NCBI GenBank assembly: GCA_019843655.1
Contig: JACDQD010000003.1
Coordinates: 2,110,925 to 2,174,924 of the forward strand
Source of the DNA: Lethocerus indicus
Taxonomy: Eukaryota; Arthropoda; Insecta; Hemiptera; Belostomatidae
Length of the DNA stretch: 64,000 bases
Reading direction: 5' to 3'
The position numbers and the translations under genes were made by a program. Shown here piece after piece: positions 18,049-29,443 of the stretch (within the stretch, counting starts at the first letter, position 1; each line of letters opens with the position of its first letter). Below the pieces are notes generated by a model, which saw only the letters and a program-made list of their open reading frames with translations, was not told the origin of the DNA and ran no database searches.

Positions 18049-18818
18049 TTTCATATTTTCCCGACAGGCATAAATACCGGTGGGAGGGCCCCCACAACCC
18101 GAGAAGGGGGATCAATCCGTGAATTATTCATTAGCCGATGTAGTCATCATTACTCTTGAAATATCGTCGGATTACGCGCCGTATCTAGCGGCAACTTGGT
18201 TACTTCCTTGTCCCGGGCCGACAGCCCTTTAGGGGGGTTTCACCTTTCCGATCTGACCTGACGATTGTCTAAGATTTTAATTCCCACTTGATGGCAACCA
18301 GAACGACCCGTCATTTAGTCCGGCTTTTGCCGGTGGCCCCCATGAATATTCATGCTTTCCATTGTGAAAAATGAAGTGAGCTCGAGTAAACATATTGGGT
18401 AAAGCCGTACAAACACAGCGTGACAGTTCGATTATATAGCTGCTATTGGTTCGAGCTATTTCCACTTCGTTTACATCCGCGAATTTGGTCCCGGATTGCT
18501 TTTAGACCCGATAAAGTAGAGGAATTTGTAATTGTTTTAATTTTGTTTATCCAGCGCGTAACCCTTATTCGAAATAAATAAGCCGTTATTTCCTTTTATT
18601 TTTCGACGAGACTATATAATCTGCATTAATGCGTACATTACGATGCACCCCCCGGGCCATTTATGGCCCCCCTTCTAATTCCCTCCCCTTATATACGGTC
18701 TTGCGCGATTAAAATAATGAATTGTCAGAAATTAATACCTATATATCGGAATTACTGAATGTTGTTCTTCTTTTAAATTATTTTAAAGTATTATCCGTAA
18801 ATACCGTTCGGATATGTT

Positions 18819-18836
18819 GTAGTAGTAGTAGTAGTG
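18819..18836. repeat. (GTA)n short microsatellite
   Basis: Five to six GTA/TAG units. Confidence 0.85.
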
Positions 18837-19955
18837 GGGAACTGATGGAGATTTAAAGATTCCTAGTAATCACCAGATAGTGAGGTCGTCAAGAAGTGAG
18901 CGCCCGGGGGCAAATATGTGGCTCGCTTAGCCCCAGACCGTGGGAGACATCATGCAAATCACCCGAGAGTCCTTGTGTCGGCGGGAGCAGTGTCTCTCAT
19001 CATCCCGGAGGGGCCGACCTGGACAATTATCCGGGAATAACGGGGAATGGGCTACCGGAAATTACTGTCGATTACCGCGTTCACTTGCTGATAGCTGAAG
19101 ATTCTCGTCGAGCATTCGGGCAGCTGTGGGATAAAGGAACCATATTATTTTCCATAATATTTTCATTATATACGTACGCATCTGGGAATCAATGATATAT
19201 TTAAGAGCATGTTCATACATTTCAAAAGTGCCATCGCCGGGTGAGTATGCCGACTGGCAAGAGTATCCTTTCCTGGTGGCCGTAGTCTATTTACCGATCA
19301 ATTTTGGTAGGAGCAGGTGCAAATGCTGTTTGAAAATAGCGATCAATCATCCCAAACGTGGACCAAATACAATCCTCAAGTTCATAAGGGCGTTATTACA
19401 AGTTGGGGCCGAACAATTATCAGCGTGGACAGGGGTCTAGATTAAAGTGGTGCGGAGTGGTGTTAATGGATGGAGATTAGGGTTGGTGGTGGGGGCGGCC
19501 CACCGTTTCCTGTCTGTAAGGGGCACCGACTGCTCTTCGCCTCGCCTTCCTCCAGCCGCTACAGATAAGCCGCTCCTCCTGCAGATTGACGATAGACCGT
19601 TGACCGACCCTTTTCACGCCCCCGCCACCACCATTAGATTATCCTTTTGACAGTGCCACATCTCAACAGCAATTAGCTTTACTCGGGAGTACAGTTTACA
19701 GGCGGGTCGTCTTGGACGATGGTGAAACTTCTCCACCGTAATGCCCTATTAAGAAATCATCTGCGGTACTCGAATGTACGCTCTGTCGTAATTATAGACT
19801 CAATATTGAGTCCTTGCTTAGATTTGATTGGAAACTGAGATGACGTCGTCAGACTGGTTACTTTGGAATACCCGATTGCTTGTCCGATTTCACCGGAAGT
19901 TTAGTAGCAGGATTGCCCGTCTGGCAATCGACGTGCCTATTGATTCACCGATCTA

Positions 19956-19984
19956 CTGAAGATGGCGAATAGCCGAAATCTGTC
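19956..19984 (+). ncRNA. Hammerhead-ribozyme-like motif, copy 2
   Basis: CTGAAGA core, tGGC-gaata-GCC helix II, then GAA and ATCTGTC, with the cleavage cytosine predicted at 19984. Helix II stems are identical to those of copy 1 (8143) while the loops differ. Helix I pairing is poor, so activity is doubtful. The 15 bases ending in helix II (19953-19967) recur exactly at 125-139, where the 3' half of the motif is missing. Confidence 0.45.
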
Positions 19985-21157
19985 GAGCTGAAATAGAACA
20001 TCACAAAAATTATTATATAAGATACATCGCGCTATCTATGTTGCACTGGTTTATCGCATCTGTTACAGGATAGACTGTCAAATGTAACTATCGCTACAAA
20101 CGCTATAGAGAATCCCCCGAAACAAACGCCTCGTATTAATTATCCTATTTACTCCATCGGTGAGCACTGCGAATTTTGGACTGCGCGGGTTTGGCAATAA
20201 AGCTAAACAAATGCAAGCGTTTCTTTACGCGGTGGGGAACATTCGCGAAATCAGTGTGGCGTAACGTCGTAGTACGGTTGGCCTCTCGCCATTATCCCCG
20301 GCTGAATTTCATACTCCATTGAATAGCGGGAAACAAGGCCGCCAGTCCACCGTCCTTTCTTATTTACCCCCTTCTCGGGTTACCGAATATGGTGAAAAAA
20401 AAGAGCCCGAAACTTGGAACCCCGTAACTCGGAGATAATATATTTTGTTCTGCGTACGCGGTGGACCAAATCTTTCGTGTGACGAAGTCTGTCTTACAAG
20501 TTTTACCCTCCATACTGCCAGCATCTTAATACTTAATAAATTGATGCATCGGTTTAGCGATTCCCTTTTTCTCGGTCTCTCCCAATAAGGAAGTCAACGT
20601 TTGCTTATGAGAAGTTGCGCTGGGGTGAAATATATATACCTTGTCCTGAATAGAATAAAAAACGCTTTTTTTACTGGTGTAATAATGGAATTTGTTGCCG
20701 TCTTCCTCTCCCCTCTCTCACGCTCTCTCAGTCTCTAGGTTAGCCCAGTGTGTCGGGCTTTTAGTGAAATTGCGTAGAGCGAAATTTTTACCGTGCCGAT
20801 GTTTACCGGTGGCTGGTGGGTGCTAAGTGGCGGAGTTATTGGGCCCCCGGGCCCCCATCAATTCTCTCTCTGTTCAATGTCAGAGGTGAGGAGGTGTCTC
20901 ACGACGCCCGACCCTCCCTTAACTTTAAGAGGAAAAACGCTCCCGCCACCACCCCTTTTTATACTGTTTATCGGTGCTCCTCTTCCGCCCTTATATCACT
21001 CGGTAAACGGTTATGTGGGCTCAGCTTTCGTTGTCGAGGGGCGGACCAATCGCCAAAACGTTTCGCCCGATTAAACGCCGATTGACCGTACGATATTTTA
21101 TCCCTCCCGACCATTCATTTAACCCGCGCTGCGGGTCCAATAAAAACTCCGTTAATA

Positions 21158-21197
21158 TTTTAAAAATGTACTCATTTTAAACGAGTATTTTTAAAAA
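21158..21197. repeat. Imperfect inverted repeat (hairpin)
   Basis: TTTTAAAAATGTACTC pairs with GAGTATTTTTAAAA across a loop of about 9-10 nt, with a two-base bulge on the left arm. It is about 14 bp of stem. It could be a MITE remnant, a transcript hairpin or chance in AT-rich DNA. Confidence 0.5.
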
Positions 21198-22498
21198 TGC
21201 CGGCACTATTCTTTTGACCTCACAAACCTGGAATGTATTATCGTCGTGTCGAGGAAAAAGTGTTTCGATTTTCCTGTACGTCTATGAAAAACTCCAACAA
21301 TGTAGTCGGGTGGTTGAACACTCGAACATCTTATTTCACTTTCACGTTTCAGTTTAGAAAAAAAATATTCGGAAATATTTTGTTTTTATTAATCATCTTT
21401 CTCATTTTCAAAACTGGTATTTCAAATTGATACATCTCCTTCCTGGGGCTATCTGCCCGTCAGAAAAGTCTTCACTAAAGGGAATATGTCGTCCTAGGGT
21501 TTAATTTTGGCTTTCTGAGACAGTTATCTACTCCTATCAAAGTTATAGTGGCACGGGAAATACCGTTTTTAAGATCACTTACGTTTCAGGTGTACCGAGA
21601 AAAATTTTATCCGACGTACAGGATTGATAGAAAATTAAAATCGATCGCAAATTGTTGTTTTCAATTACGAGCCTATATTTATACTTCCCAATCAACTTTT
21701 CTCTCCGTCCTCCTTCGAAGGGAGAAGAAAAATAACCACGACACGACGACGCGGTAAAAAAGCTTTAATTGGAAATTCGTTAATCCGAGTGGAATGACGG
21801 ACGTCAATGAGGTGGGAAGCGATCGACGTTTAACGACTGACACCTTGGTGTCGGCCACCCTCCACAACAGCCGCCTATATATAACCCCGTCATAGCATAA
21901 ACCACCCCCAGCTACCCCCTCACGGGACAGTCCCATTAACGCCGCACGGACATTACACAACTATGATTAAACTAGACCATCAATAATTGCACTCCCCGAT
22001 ACGTTCAACTTATACAACGTGCGAATTAATATTATAATTCTGCCGGACCTACCGCACTTTACGGCCACATCTCGCGATCGATTCCAATTAGTAATCGTTT
22101 AACTGAAATGAAACGGGTGTGTTTAAACTAGTTATATACACTAGTATAACTGGATAAATCGACTTGCCACAGGGTGGAGAATTCGAGGATTGAGGGCGAA
22201 GCGATCATTACGAGAACAGAAAAGAGAGGGTTATTTCTCTTAGTGTAAAATATTTACCGATGCTTTTTAAGCCGAAACTAATTGTAACACCGCGGTCTGC
22301 TCCTAATTGCAGGGTTTGCCCTTATGTCGGGGGTAGTGGGTGGTGGTGGGGGGCCGTCAGGAGGAAGACGTGGCCGAAGATGGAAGACAGAGGGGGCTCG
22401 GCCGGGGGTCAGCCGCCCTCCATTTCGCAACTATATTAGTAAGAGCGCTCCCTCTCAGCAAGCCCGGGTGATTTTTCACTGGCCTCTCTCTCCCACTC

Positions 22499-22523
22499 CT
22501 CTCTCTCTCTCTCTCTCTCTCTC
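22499..22523. repeat. (CT)n microsatellite
   Basis: 25 bp of pure CT, inside a GC-rich island (about 22320-22840). Confidence 0.95.
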
Positions 22524-22859
22524 GTGGCGGCGGTACATTAGAATATTAGAGTAGCGCCGGGGGCGGTCAAGGGGCCGCCCCGAGAGGCGGGGGAGGCCCC
22601 GGGGGCGGGCCCGCTGACAAATCACTGGCACGACAGCCGCCCCCCAGGCGTCCCTCCAGGGGTTATTTTTCATCTCGGGACGTATTCCGATTCCACCTCT
22701 CGTCGACGGCCGCCGATTGCTTCTCCTCCTTTTCGTGTTTATCCGGAGCGGGGAGCCGCGCTTACCGGAGCTAACCCCCCCCCCCTCTACCGGCTCCCAT
22801 TATCGGTTGTTCCGCGGTTATAACGACCCCACTCTACACGAGTCCTAGCCGAGGCACAA

Positions 22860-22883
22860 TATTTCTAAATATATTTAGAAATA
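22860..22883. repeat. 24-bp perfect palindrome
   Basis: A perfect dyad centred between 22871 and 22872, with half-site TATTTCTAAATA. It has no spacer and lies at the boundary where the GC island gives way to AT-rich DNA. It is longer than most chance palindromes in a window of this size. Confidence 0.8.
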
Positions 22884-23017
22884 CGGATTGTCCCTTGTAG
22901 ATTTCATTAGCGAAAATAATTTTCGGTATATAACTAATAAATGATCGAAGGCATCCTCAAACAGAACTCGAATTTTCACTAAGTAACTCCCCTGATACTG
23001 ACCCTACGGAGCCTGAT

Positions 23018-23060
23018 GATGTAATCGGTAAGAGCACGCAAGACCCGGGATAGCCCCGGA
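23018..23060 (+). mobile_element. tRNA D-arm-like fragment, possible SINE relic
   Basis: Contains ATCGGTAAGAGCACGC, very like the D-arm of a tRNA (GGTAAGAGCA). No matching T-arm follows on this strand at tRNA spacing. An opposite-strand B-box-like GGTCGATCCC lies at about 23134-23146. Too incomplete for a tRNA gene. Confidence 0.35.
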
Positions 23061-23515
23061 GGAATATGGCTAAAACGCATCCACTGGAGCTCGCTCGTGT
23101 GCTTTCCAAACAGAAGAAAATGCTGGAATAGCGAGGGATCGACCCCTGCTTAGTTTTTCCCGGAGCAGAGTAGGCGAACCCACAGGAAGTTAGGTTAGGT
23201 AAATGTAATTTATTGAAATATGTTAGATTATGCGAGTCGACAGTGAGTGAGATATCACTCTTATATCGCTATATTGTCGGTGTATTAGGTAGATTTAAAA
23301 GGCGGGGAGTCTATTTTCAGAAGCGACGCAATTTCCATTGCGCCGAGATAATCGATCCGAGAAGGCCGCGTCTTGGGGAAAAAAAAGAATCCTCCTCCTT
23401 TTCTTAATTAAAATCCCTCACTTATTAATAAGAAACAATTAGAGAAGACTTTCCAGGAGCCGGAGCCCGAGGGGTCAAGTGACAGGGTATGATTAATGGC
23501 CGCAATGAGGCTGAG

Positions 23516-23540
23516 TGGTGGCGGCGGCGGCGGTGGCGGT
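23516..23540. repeat. (GGC/GGT)n imperfect trinucleotide repeat
   Basis: A GGT/GGC run at the start of a G-rich island that continues into the G-quadruplex-like tract at 23581. Confidence 0.85.
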
Positions 23541-23580
23541 GGGATAAATCTAATTTGGTTGTATGGTGGGGCGTCATCTG

Positions 23581-23599
23581 GGGGCGGGTGGGGGGTGGG
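23581..23599 (+). other. Strong G-quadruplex-forming sequence
   Basis: Four runs of 4, 3, 6 and 3 guanines separated by single bases (C, T, T). Single-nucleotide loops give the most stable class of parallel quadruplex. Confidence 0.75.
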
Positions 23600-26500
23600 A
23601 GGCCCGGTGCCGGTGGCCCGGGGGGCCTGTGCCGCCCCTAGGACTTGAGACCGCCCCACCAAGTTGCGGCCTCAAGTTCTGCGGAGGGGGCGGCAACTTG
23701 CCCGTCCTCGCCACGGGGCTATCCGTTTTTAACCGCCCCCACACCCCCCGGCCCAACTCCACTCTCACCAACTGCTAAGTGATCTTCCAGTAATTAGTTA
23801 ACACTCTCTTCGTCCCGTCCCATTCCGACCTCTCTGAAATTTTAATTCGCCCCAACTGTAACCGTTGGCCTCGGATATGCCAGAATTTATATTAGTAATC
23901 GAATGAAAAACCGGACATAACTTAACGTTTCGAACGGCGGGGACCCGAATCCCGGTGGCAAAATAATTCGCGTTAACCTCAGAATGACCTGAGAGAGAGG
24001 AGATGTTGACCGCAAGCTATTGAGTGATATTTCTTCTGAAATATGAACCCTCGATAAGGGGTTCTTCATAAATCCTTTCTTAAAAATCAAATCGCGTATT
24101 TTATGAAACAAGAAAATACAAATACGCTTGACCCAAATTCAGAATTGCAAAACAGTTCTTATCTGTATTGAGATTTGAATTCGGAATTGAAATAAGAGAC
24201 GCTTCTAATATAAGGGTAATGACTCCGAGGTCGTGTTTATAATTGTTTACTTAGGTTCTGGTTAGGATGTGGGAGGTGGAGGATGGTACTGCCAGGAGGA
24301 GGAGTGTGTGTGTGTGTGATGTGTGCCGCATATGTGGGTGGGTGTGGCGCTATCTCCGCCAACAGGGACGCGCCGCCGCCTGCACGTCCAAATTGTCCTT
24401 GTTTATCGGTAATTAGCTCAGGGAGCACTGCGGTGACACCCCACCCCACCCCACCCACCCATAGCTATGCCGGATCATATTATTGTTTGCCCGGCATAGA
24501 TAATGAAATGTTCATTAGGGAAGAGCCCCAGGCCCGAATTTATCCCGCACACACAAGAATTACGCGTCACCGTGGCGGGGGGGGGGAGAGACGTTCAATT
24601 TTTACACATCATTGTCACACGTCCCACACTCATATCTCCCTCTTTCGGCGGCTATTACGCTTCCAAATTTTCGGAATTATTTCATTCCCACACACGAAAT
24701 TGTTCAGTGAATAACACTGTTTAGGTGATAAAATTTAACCACACAGATCAACCTTCTGTTACCAATATAGCACAGAACGGCGATATTTCTTTTAATAATA
24801 TTTATTAATATTTTTTATTAATAACGATACATTTTTATCTCTTGGCCTCTTTTAAGCTGGCATATTGTTTCGATAGAATATTTTTCGCGAACCATTTACA
24901 GGTCGGGATATATTTTAGAACGTTTTATAGATTAAAACATTTGGACTAATCTGCCGGCTTCCGTTATTTTTACAACTTTCCTAAATAACTCTCGCCCCTT
25001 TTGCCTCGTAATCGCCCCAAAGTAAAAGTGATTGCACGGGGGTCCTCGGCGGAGTAAGTTGAAGGGCCCGGAGGAGGAAACGAAGGAAATGAGAGGGCCA
25101 TGAAACAATACGACTGGGCGTTGAATAGCAAAGTGCGCGGTACTAATGTCGGACGGAGGAGGGAGGTGTCGTCGGGGCCGAATATGATGCCGGGTTAAGG
25201 GTGAGGCACAGAGGGGCGGGGGCGGTGTTAACCTAACAGCACGCTTCGGCATCGTCATAGTCATCATCGGGCATCGGGCGGGCATCCCGCTGCAGGAGCC
25301 CCGAGCCTCATCTAGAGCTCCGGGAGGAGGATGATTGTGGCGATGATTGCCCACGAGAGGTGGTGCCGCCTCACGACGGCCCGGATTAAACCTCCGCCTC
25401 TTCACTCCCCTTATTATCCTCCTCCGTCCCCTTCCCTTTCTAATCTTCTCCTCTCCTCATTACCAGTCGCATTACCGACCAGGAGAACACGACGGAGGAT
25501 GAAAACGCGCCACGGTTTTATTTGCGGACACGAAATAATAAAAAACAATGGATTTAATGGGATGACGACGGGGTATTATATTCTTTTACGTCCTTCCTCG
25601 ATAGATGAAGTAATTTTTTATTTAAAACTTATCCCACCCCTTATTCGGTACAAAAACATTGTATAAATACAATGTAAACTTTTAAATCGCAAATAGTCGA
25701 AACTATTCCACTAGTCGACTTTGTTTGAGACATCGCCAATTTTTAAGTAGCGATTCGAGAACACTGATGTTATTTTCGTAAACTCTGGCCGGCAAAGGAA
25801 TTTCAAATTGAGGCCCCGATTATTAACAACAGAGAACTCATAAATTGAATAATTAAACGGGCTTGTTTGTATTCTTTTTATCACCGAATGAATGGTGCTT
25901 ACATAATATGGCGAGAAAGCGGTAACAAACGGTGGTGCGAGGAATTATTGCTGATATGAATAATAGCGTGGTCGAGTTACGAAACCGTGTAGGTGTAGAG
26001 CGGAAGAAGTTAGTTATTCTTGGACTCGTACAGCGATGCGAGCCCTCCCTCCCCTTTTCCCCCTCCCATCAGTGTCCATAATAAAAGTAATCAATCTCTC
26101 CTTAGCAGGCTACGACTCTTCTCCCCCTCGACGAGAATCTCCCTGGAGTTACGTTATTAATTGCAGACCTACCCTGGAAAACCCTCCCCCGCCCCCTCAC
26201 AACCCCCACACTTGACCCTTGCACATTTTTAGCTTCATCAAAAACCTCTTTTATTAAATACATTAATCTACGTTGCCCGCCTCCTCCTCCTCCGCCTCCT
26301 CTCGACCTCTCAGCCTGTAATTTTCATTCTCCACTCTCCTCTACGCACTTTCCGTTATGAAAAAGGGGCCGACGAAATGTAATTTGTAAAAATTAAACCC
26401 CTTCGCCGGTAGCTGGAGAGAGGGACCTCTATGCCGTTTCACTTTCACACCCACTTTTGTATTAATTTTCTGTCGAATCGCAAAGCATTACACTTATGTT

Positions 26501-27788
26501 TGTTCCGTTTTAACATGTTTAAGGGAAAGACTACGTGATATTATTTTTTATTATAACTCAAATGGACATTCTTATTATGTCGAATTTTACATAATTATTT
26601 AATACAAGAATATTTTCGAAGTGATTTTATCGCTTGACCTCCTGATTTATCGGGGTTTGAAATCGACCAGGGGTTTCGGCTTCTCCCCGCAGTCAGTAGC
26701 GGCCCCTTAAGTGCAGGATATTGAGCCGAAGTAAACAATCGAATGAGTCATGCGGCGACAGTAGAATGACCCCCACGGTGATATGTATGACCAGGTGGGA
26801 TAGCTTTGGAGGAGTACGCGTTTGTGAAAGCTGATCGTTGCGGAGCAAATAATACAGAGGAGAATTAATAACAGTCCTTTCATTTTTTGCTAGGTCCACT
26901 GTATCTTTTAGCATTGCCTGATGTTAACCACTGTTCTCGTTATGTGGTGGTGTACGGTGAGAGTCAGGTTGAGAAGTTAGGAAGGAGAGAGTTAATAATT
27001 GGAAAGATAATTTTGTTATCTGGCTTGTAAGCCCAGTAACGCTGTACGGCTATTTGTTTAGGGCCGTATTTACACTGAGATTGGGCCCACCGCTCGTTCG
27101 CTATCTGAAAGTCCCAATATAATCGACTGGAGTGGGCCCCGTGTTCCTCCTCCTCAAGGAGTTCAATCCCGGGCATAGTGCGCATTGTCCAAATTCCATT
27201 TGTATACTACCCCTCGGAATGTCCAGGAGCGATTTTCCTTCCCCCCCCCCTTGGCTTAATGTTGTTTCTCGCCCCCTTCCACCAGGTCCAAGACGGTGAT
27301 TCTCCCCTTGGCCCATCCCCCTCCCCCGCCGACAAACATCCAGGGGGAAGATCACTTTCCTTCCTTCAAGTATGCGTCTGAGAAATAGGAATTAATAACG
27401 GGCGCCATTGCTCCTCCTTAAGTTCACTTCGGAAACAAAATGGTGTATGCAATGGTACGAGGAATACACGATGTGCTGCTCCACACAGTATGTTGATGTA
27501 TTTATTACAGTAATATTTTTTAGAAATTATAGCGTATTTGTTCCTAAGATTCGGGATTTTGGCCTCTCGCCGTAACCACCAAATCGTATGCTTGGGACAG
27601 ATTTGCCTAAACGATTGAAATATTCCTCAGAGTTCAAGTAGACCACCACTGGTAGTTTTCCATGGGTATTCGTCTGTATGTCTTGAGGCTGGAGTACTCT
27701 TTATTAGATGTGTTAGTCGGAGCCGATATACTGGCTAGTGGTAGGCCCCCACCCGAATCACCCTCTTAATATTCCTCCGTCCGCATCT

Positions 27789-27791
<3 letters not shown>

Positions 27792-27827
<36 letters not shown>
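27792..27827. repeat. (TC)n microsatellite
   Basis: 36 bp of pure TC followed by a C-rich tail. Confidence 0.97.
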
Positions 27828-27830
<3 letters not shown>

Positions 27831-29395
27831 CCCCCTCCCCCTCCCTCTTTATCCACGTTCCTTCCACCTCTCGGCACAATATAAGATCCGGCTGCAGATA
27901 TTTCATTATTAAGCCCCCGGGGTATTCGATATCAGAATGTTATTATTAGCCGGTCTCCTCCTTCCCCCCCCCACGCTATCACCACACCGTTCTCTTTCTC
28001 TATTAGCCGCTCTTTCCATTCCTTCCCCCCTTCTCTTTTTCATTTATAAACATTTGCTTTATCCCTTTTTTTCATTCTTTCTCTCTCTCGTACCCCGAGC
28101 CGCTTTGTTGTACACTGCCGCCGGCTACCCGATCGTTCTTACTTGGGGCCGCGAGTAAACACACGGTGTAATCAATACGGCGGGGATGGTTTGTACCTGC
28201 CGTTTCGATTGAAAAACTTCTTCACTTCACAACGTTTCCGAGTATAAATGGGGGTAGAAATGTTGAAGGAAGCTCTACAAAGAATATTGGTCTGCGCGGC
28301 CCTGAAGATGAAAAGAAGATAAAACAAAGCAGCATACGGGGCACACAAGGACATATAAATAAATCGGAAATTGATACGTCCGAAAAATAATATTTAATTT
28401 GGATTTGGATCAATTATTTTTGGATATATATATACTTGGTTATAGGAAAAAGGAGTAATTGATCACATTTGTACGGTAATATTTAACTGTCATGAAACAG
28501 GCGTTCTGTAAAGTAGCGACCTCACGCAGTGATTTTGTTTTTGGCCACAGCTGGGATAGTAATGTGATAACAATACTGGGAGCGCAGTTTTTATCTTGCC
28601 TTACAGGAGGTAAAGGGTGGGGGTGTTCGACTTACCCCTCGTGTTTGATGATTACTGGGCAAACATCGGGGAGCTGTGCGATTAGGCCGAAAGGAAATTC
28701 TCTCGATAACCACCGCTCTATCTCAGCCGCCGGGGCCAAAGTAAATTGCGGTGACTAAGCCAGATAATGGGGCCCACGCACGGCCAGGCCGTGGAGATGA
28801 GCCGACGACTACTGAAGACCTTGTTGACTCAATTAAGTAATAATATATGTTCGGTGCGCCCGCCTGTACCGAGAACGTGTAACAATCTCATCGAGTCGTG
28901 TACTTTGTCCCCCAGGATAGACCCCTACCAAAATTCTCGTAGATAACCTCAACCGGGACCGACTTTAAGCTTCACAATAACTCGCTCTATACCTCGAGAT
29001 TGTCCGTATTTATTTAGTTACATAAACTTAGATTAAAGAACGTATCGTACCTTGGCTAGTAATAAATTAACCGAAAATTTATTTGGATTTAAGTTAGCTG
29101 TTCTCACTAATTTTTCAATCCTTTGCGAGAGACTTCGTTGTCCTATTCTTCATGAGAAGTTACGGAACAAATGTATACATAATTGCGTTGAATAAACCGT
29201 ATTAAAACAGCGGCAGTTTGAGCCTCTCGAGTTATTGAATGCCGAGTTAGTGGGGGCTCCTCCGAGGGGCCGGTTACACCAAATTATCTGGGGGTATTTT
29301 TTTCCCTCGCCGTCGAAGATGACTCCCGGCCTTGGGGGCCGGCAGTTAAGGTGTAAGTAAGGCGGTGATCTCCAGGATGGATGGATAACACAGTG

Positions 29396-29443
29396 CGGGG
29401 GGTGAGGAGGGAGGGATGGAGGGAGGGAGAGAGGGAGGGAGGG
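29396..29443. repeat. GGGA-type imperfect tetranucleotide repeat
   Basis: A purine-only tract of GGGA/GGAT/GAGA units; potential triplex or quadruplex former. Confidence 0.85.

Larger units (their letters stand above)
12322..22498. other. Gene-free stretch with scattered simple repeats and relics
   Basis: No supportable coding gene. GC-richer segments (12.6-13.0, 14.7-15.4, 16.1-16.4, 17.7-18.1 and 20.8-21.1 kb) alternate with AT-rich ones. It holds a tRNA-like relic (15904), the second hammerhead-like motif (19956), a long imperfect hairpin (21158) and a perfect 14-bp palindrome at 18341-18354. Open frames up to 128 codons at 17.7-18.2 kb are translations of a CCT repeat. Confidence 0.5.
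22524..27791. other. Gene-free stretch with G-rich islands
   Basis: No supportable gene. GC/G-rich islands at 22.5-22.8, 23.5-23.8, 24.3-24.6, 25.0-25.5 and 27.1-27.4 kb alternate with AT-rich DNA. The open frames of up to 157 codons (for example minus strand 24932-25405) have no recognisable domain and look like composition artefacts. A D-arm-like tRNA fragment is near 23018. Confidence 0.5.

Noticed and set aside
22255..22290. AGCCGAAACTAATTG resembling the hammerhead 3' half
   Set aside because: Core and cleavage triplet absent.
24932..25405. 157-codon minus-strand open frame
   Set aside because: Composition-driven (Pro/Arg/His-rich), no domain and no splice context.
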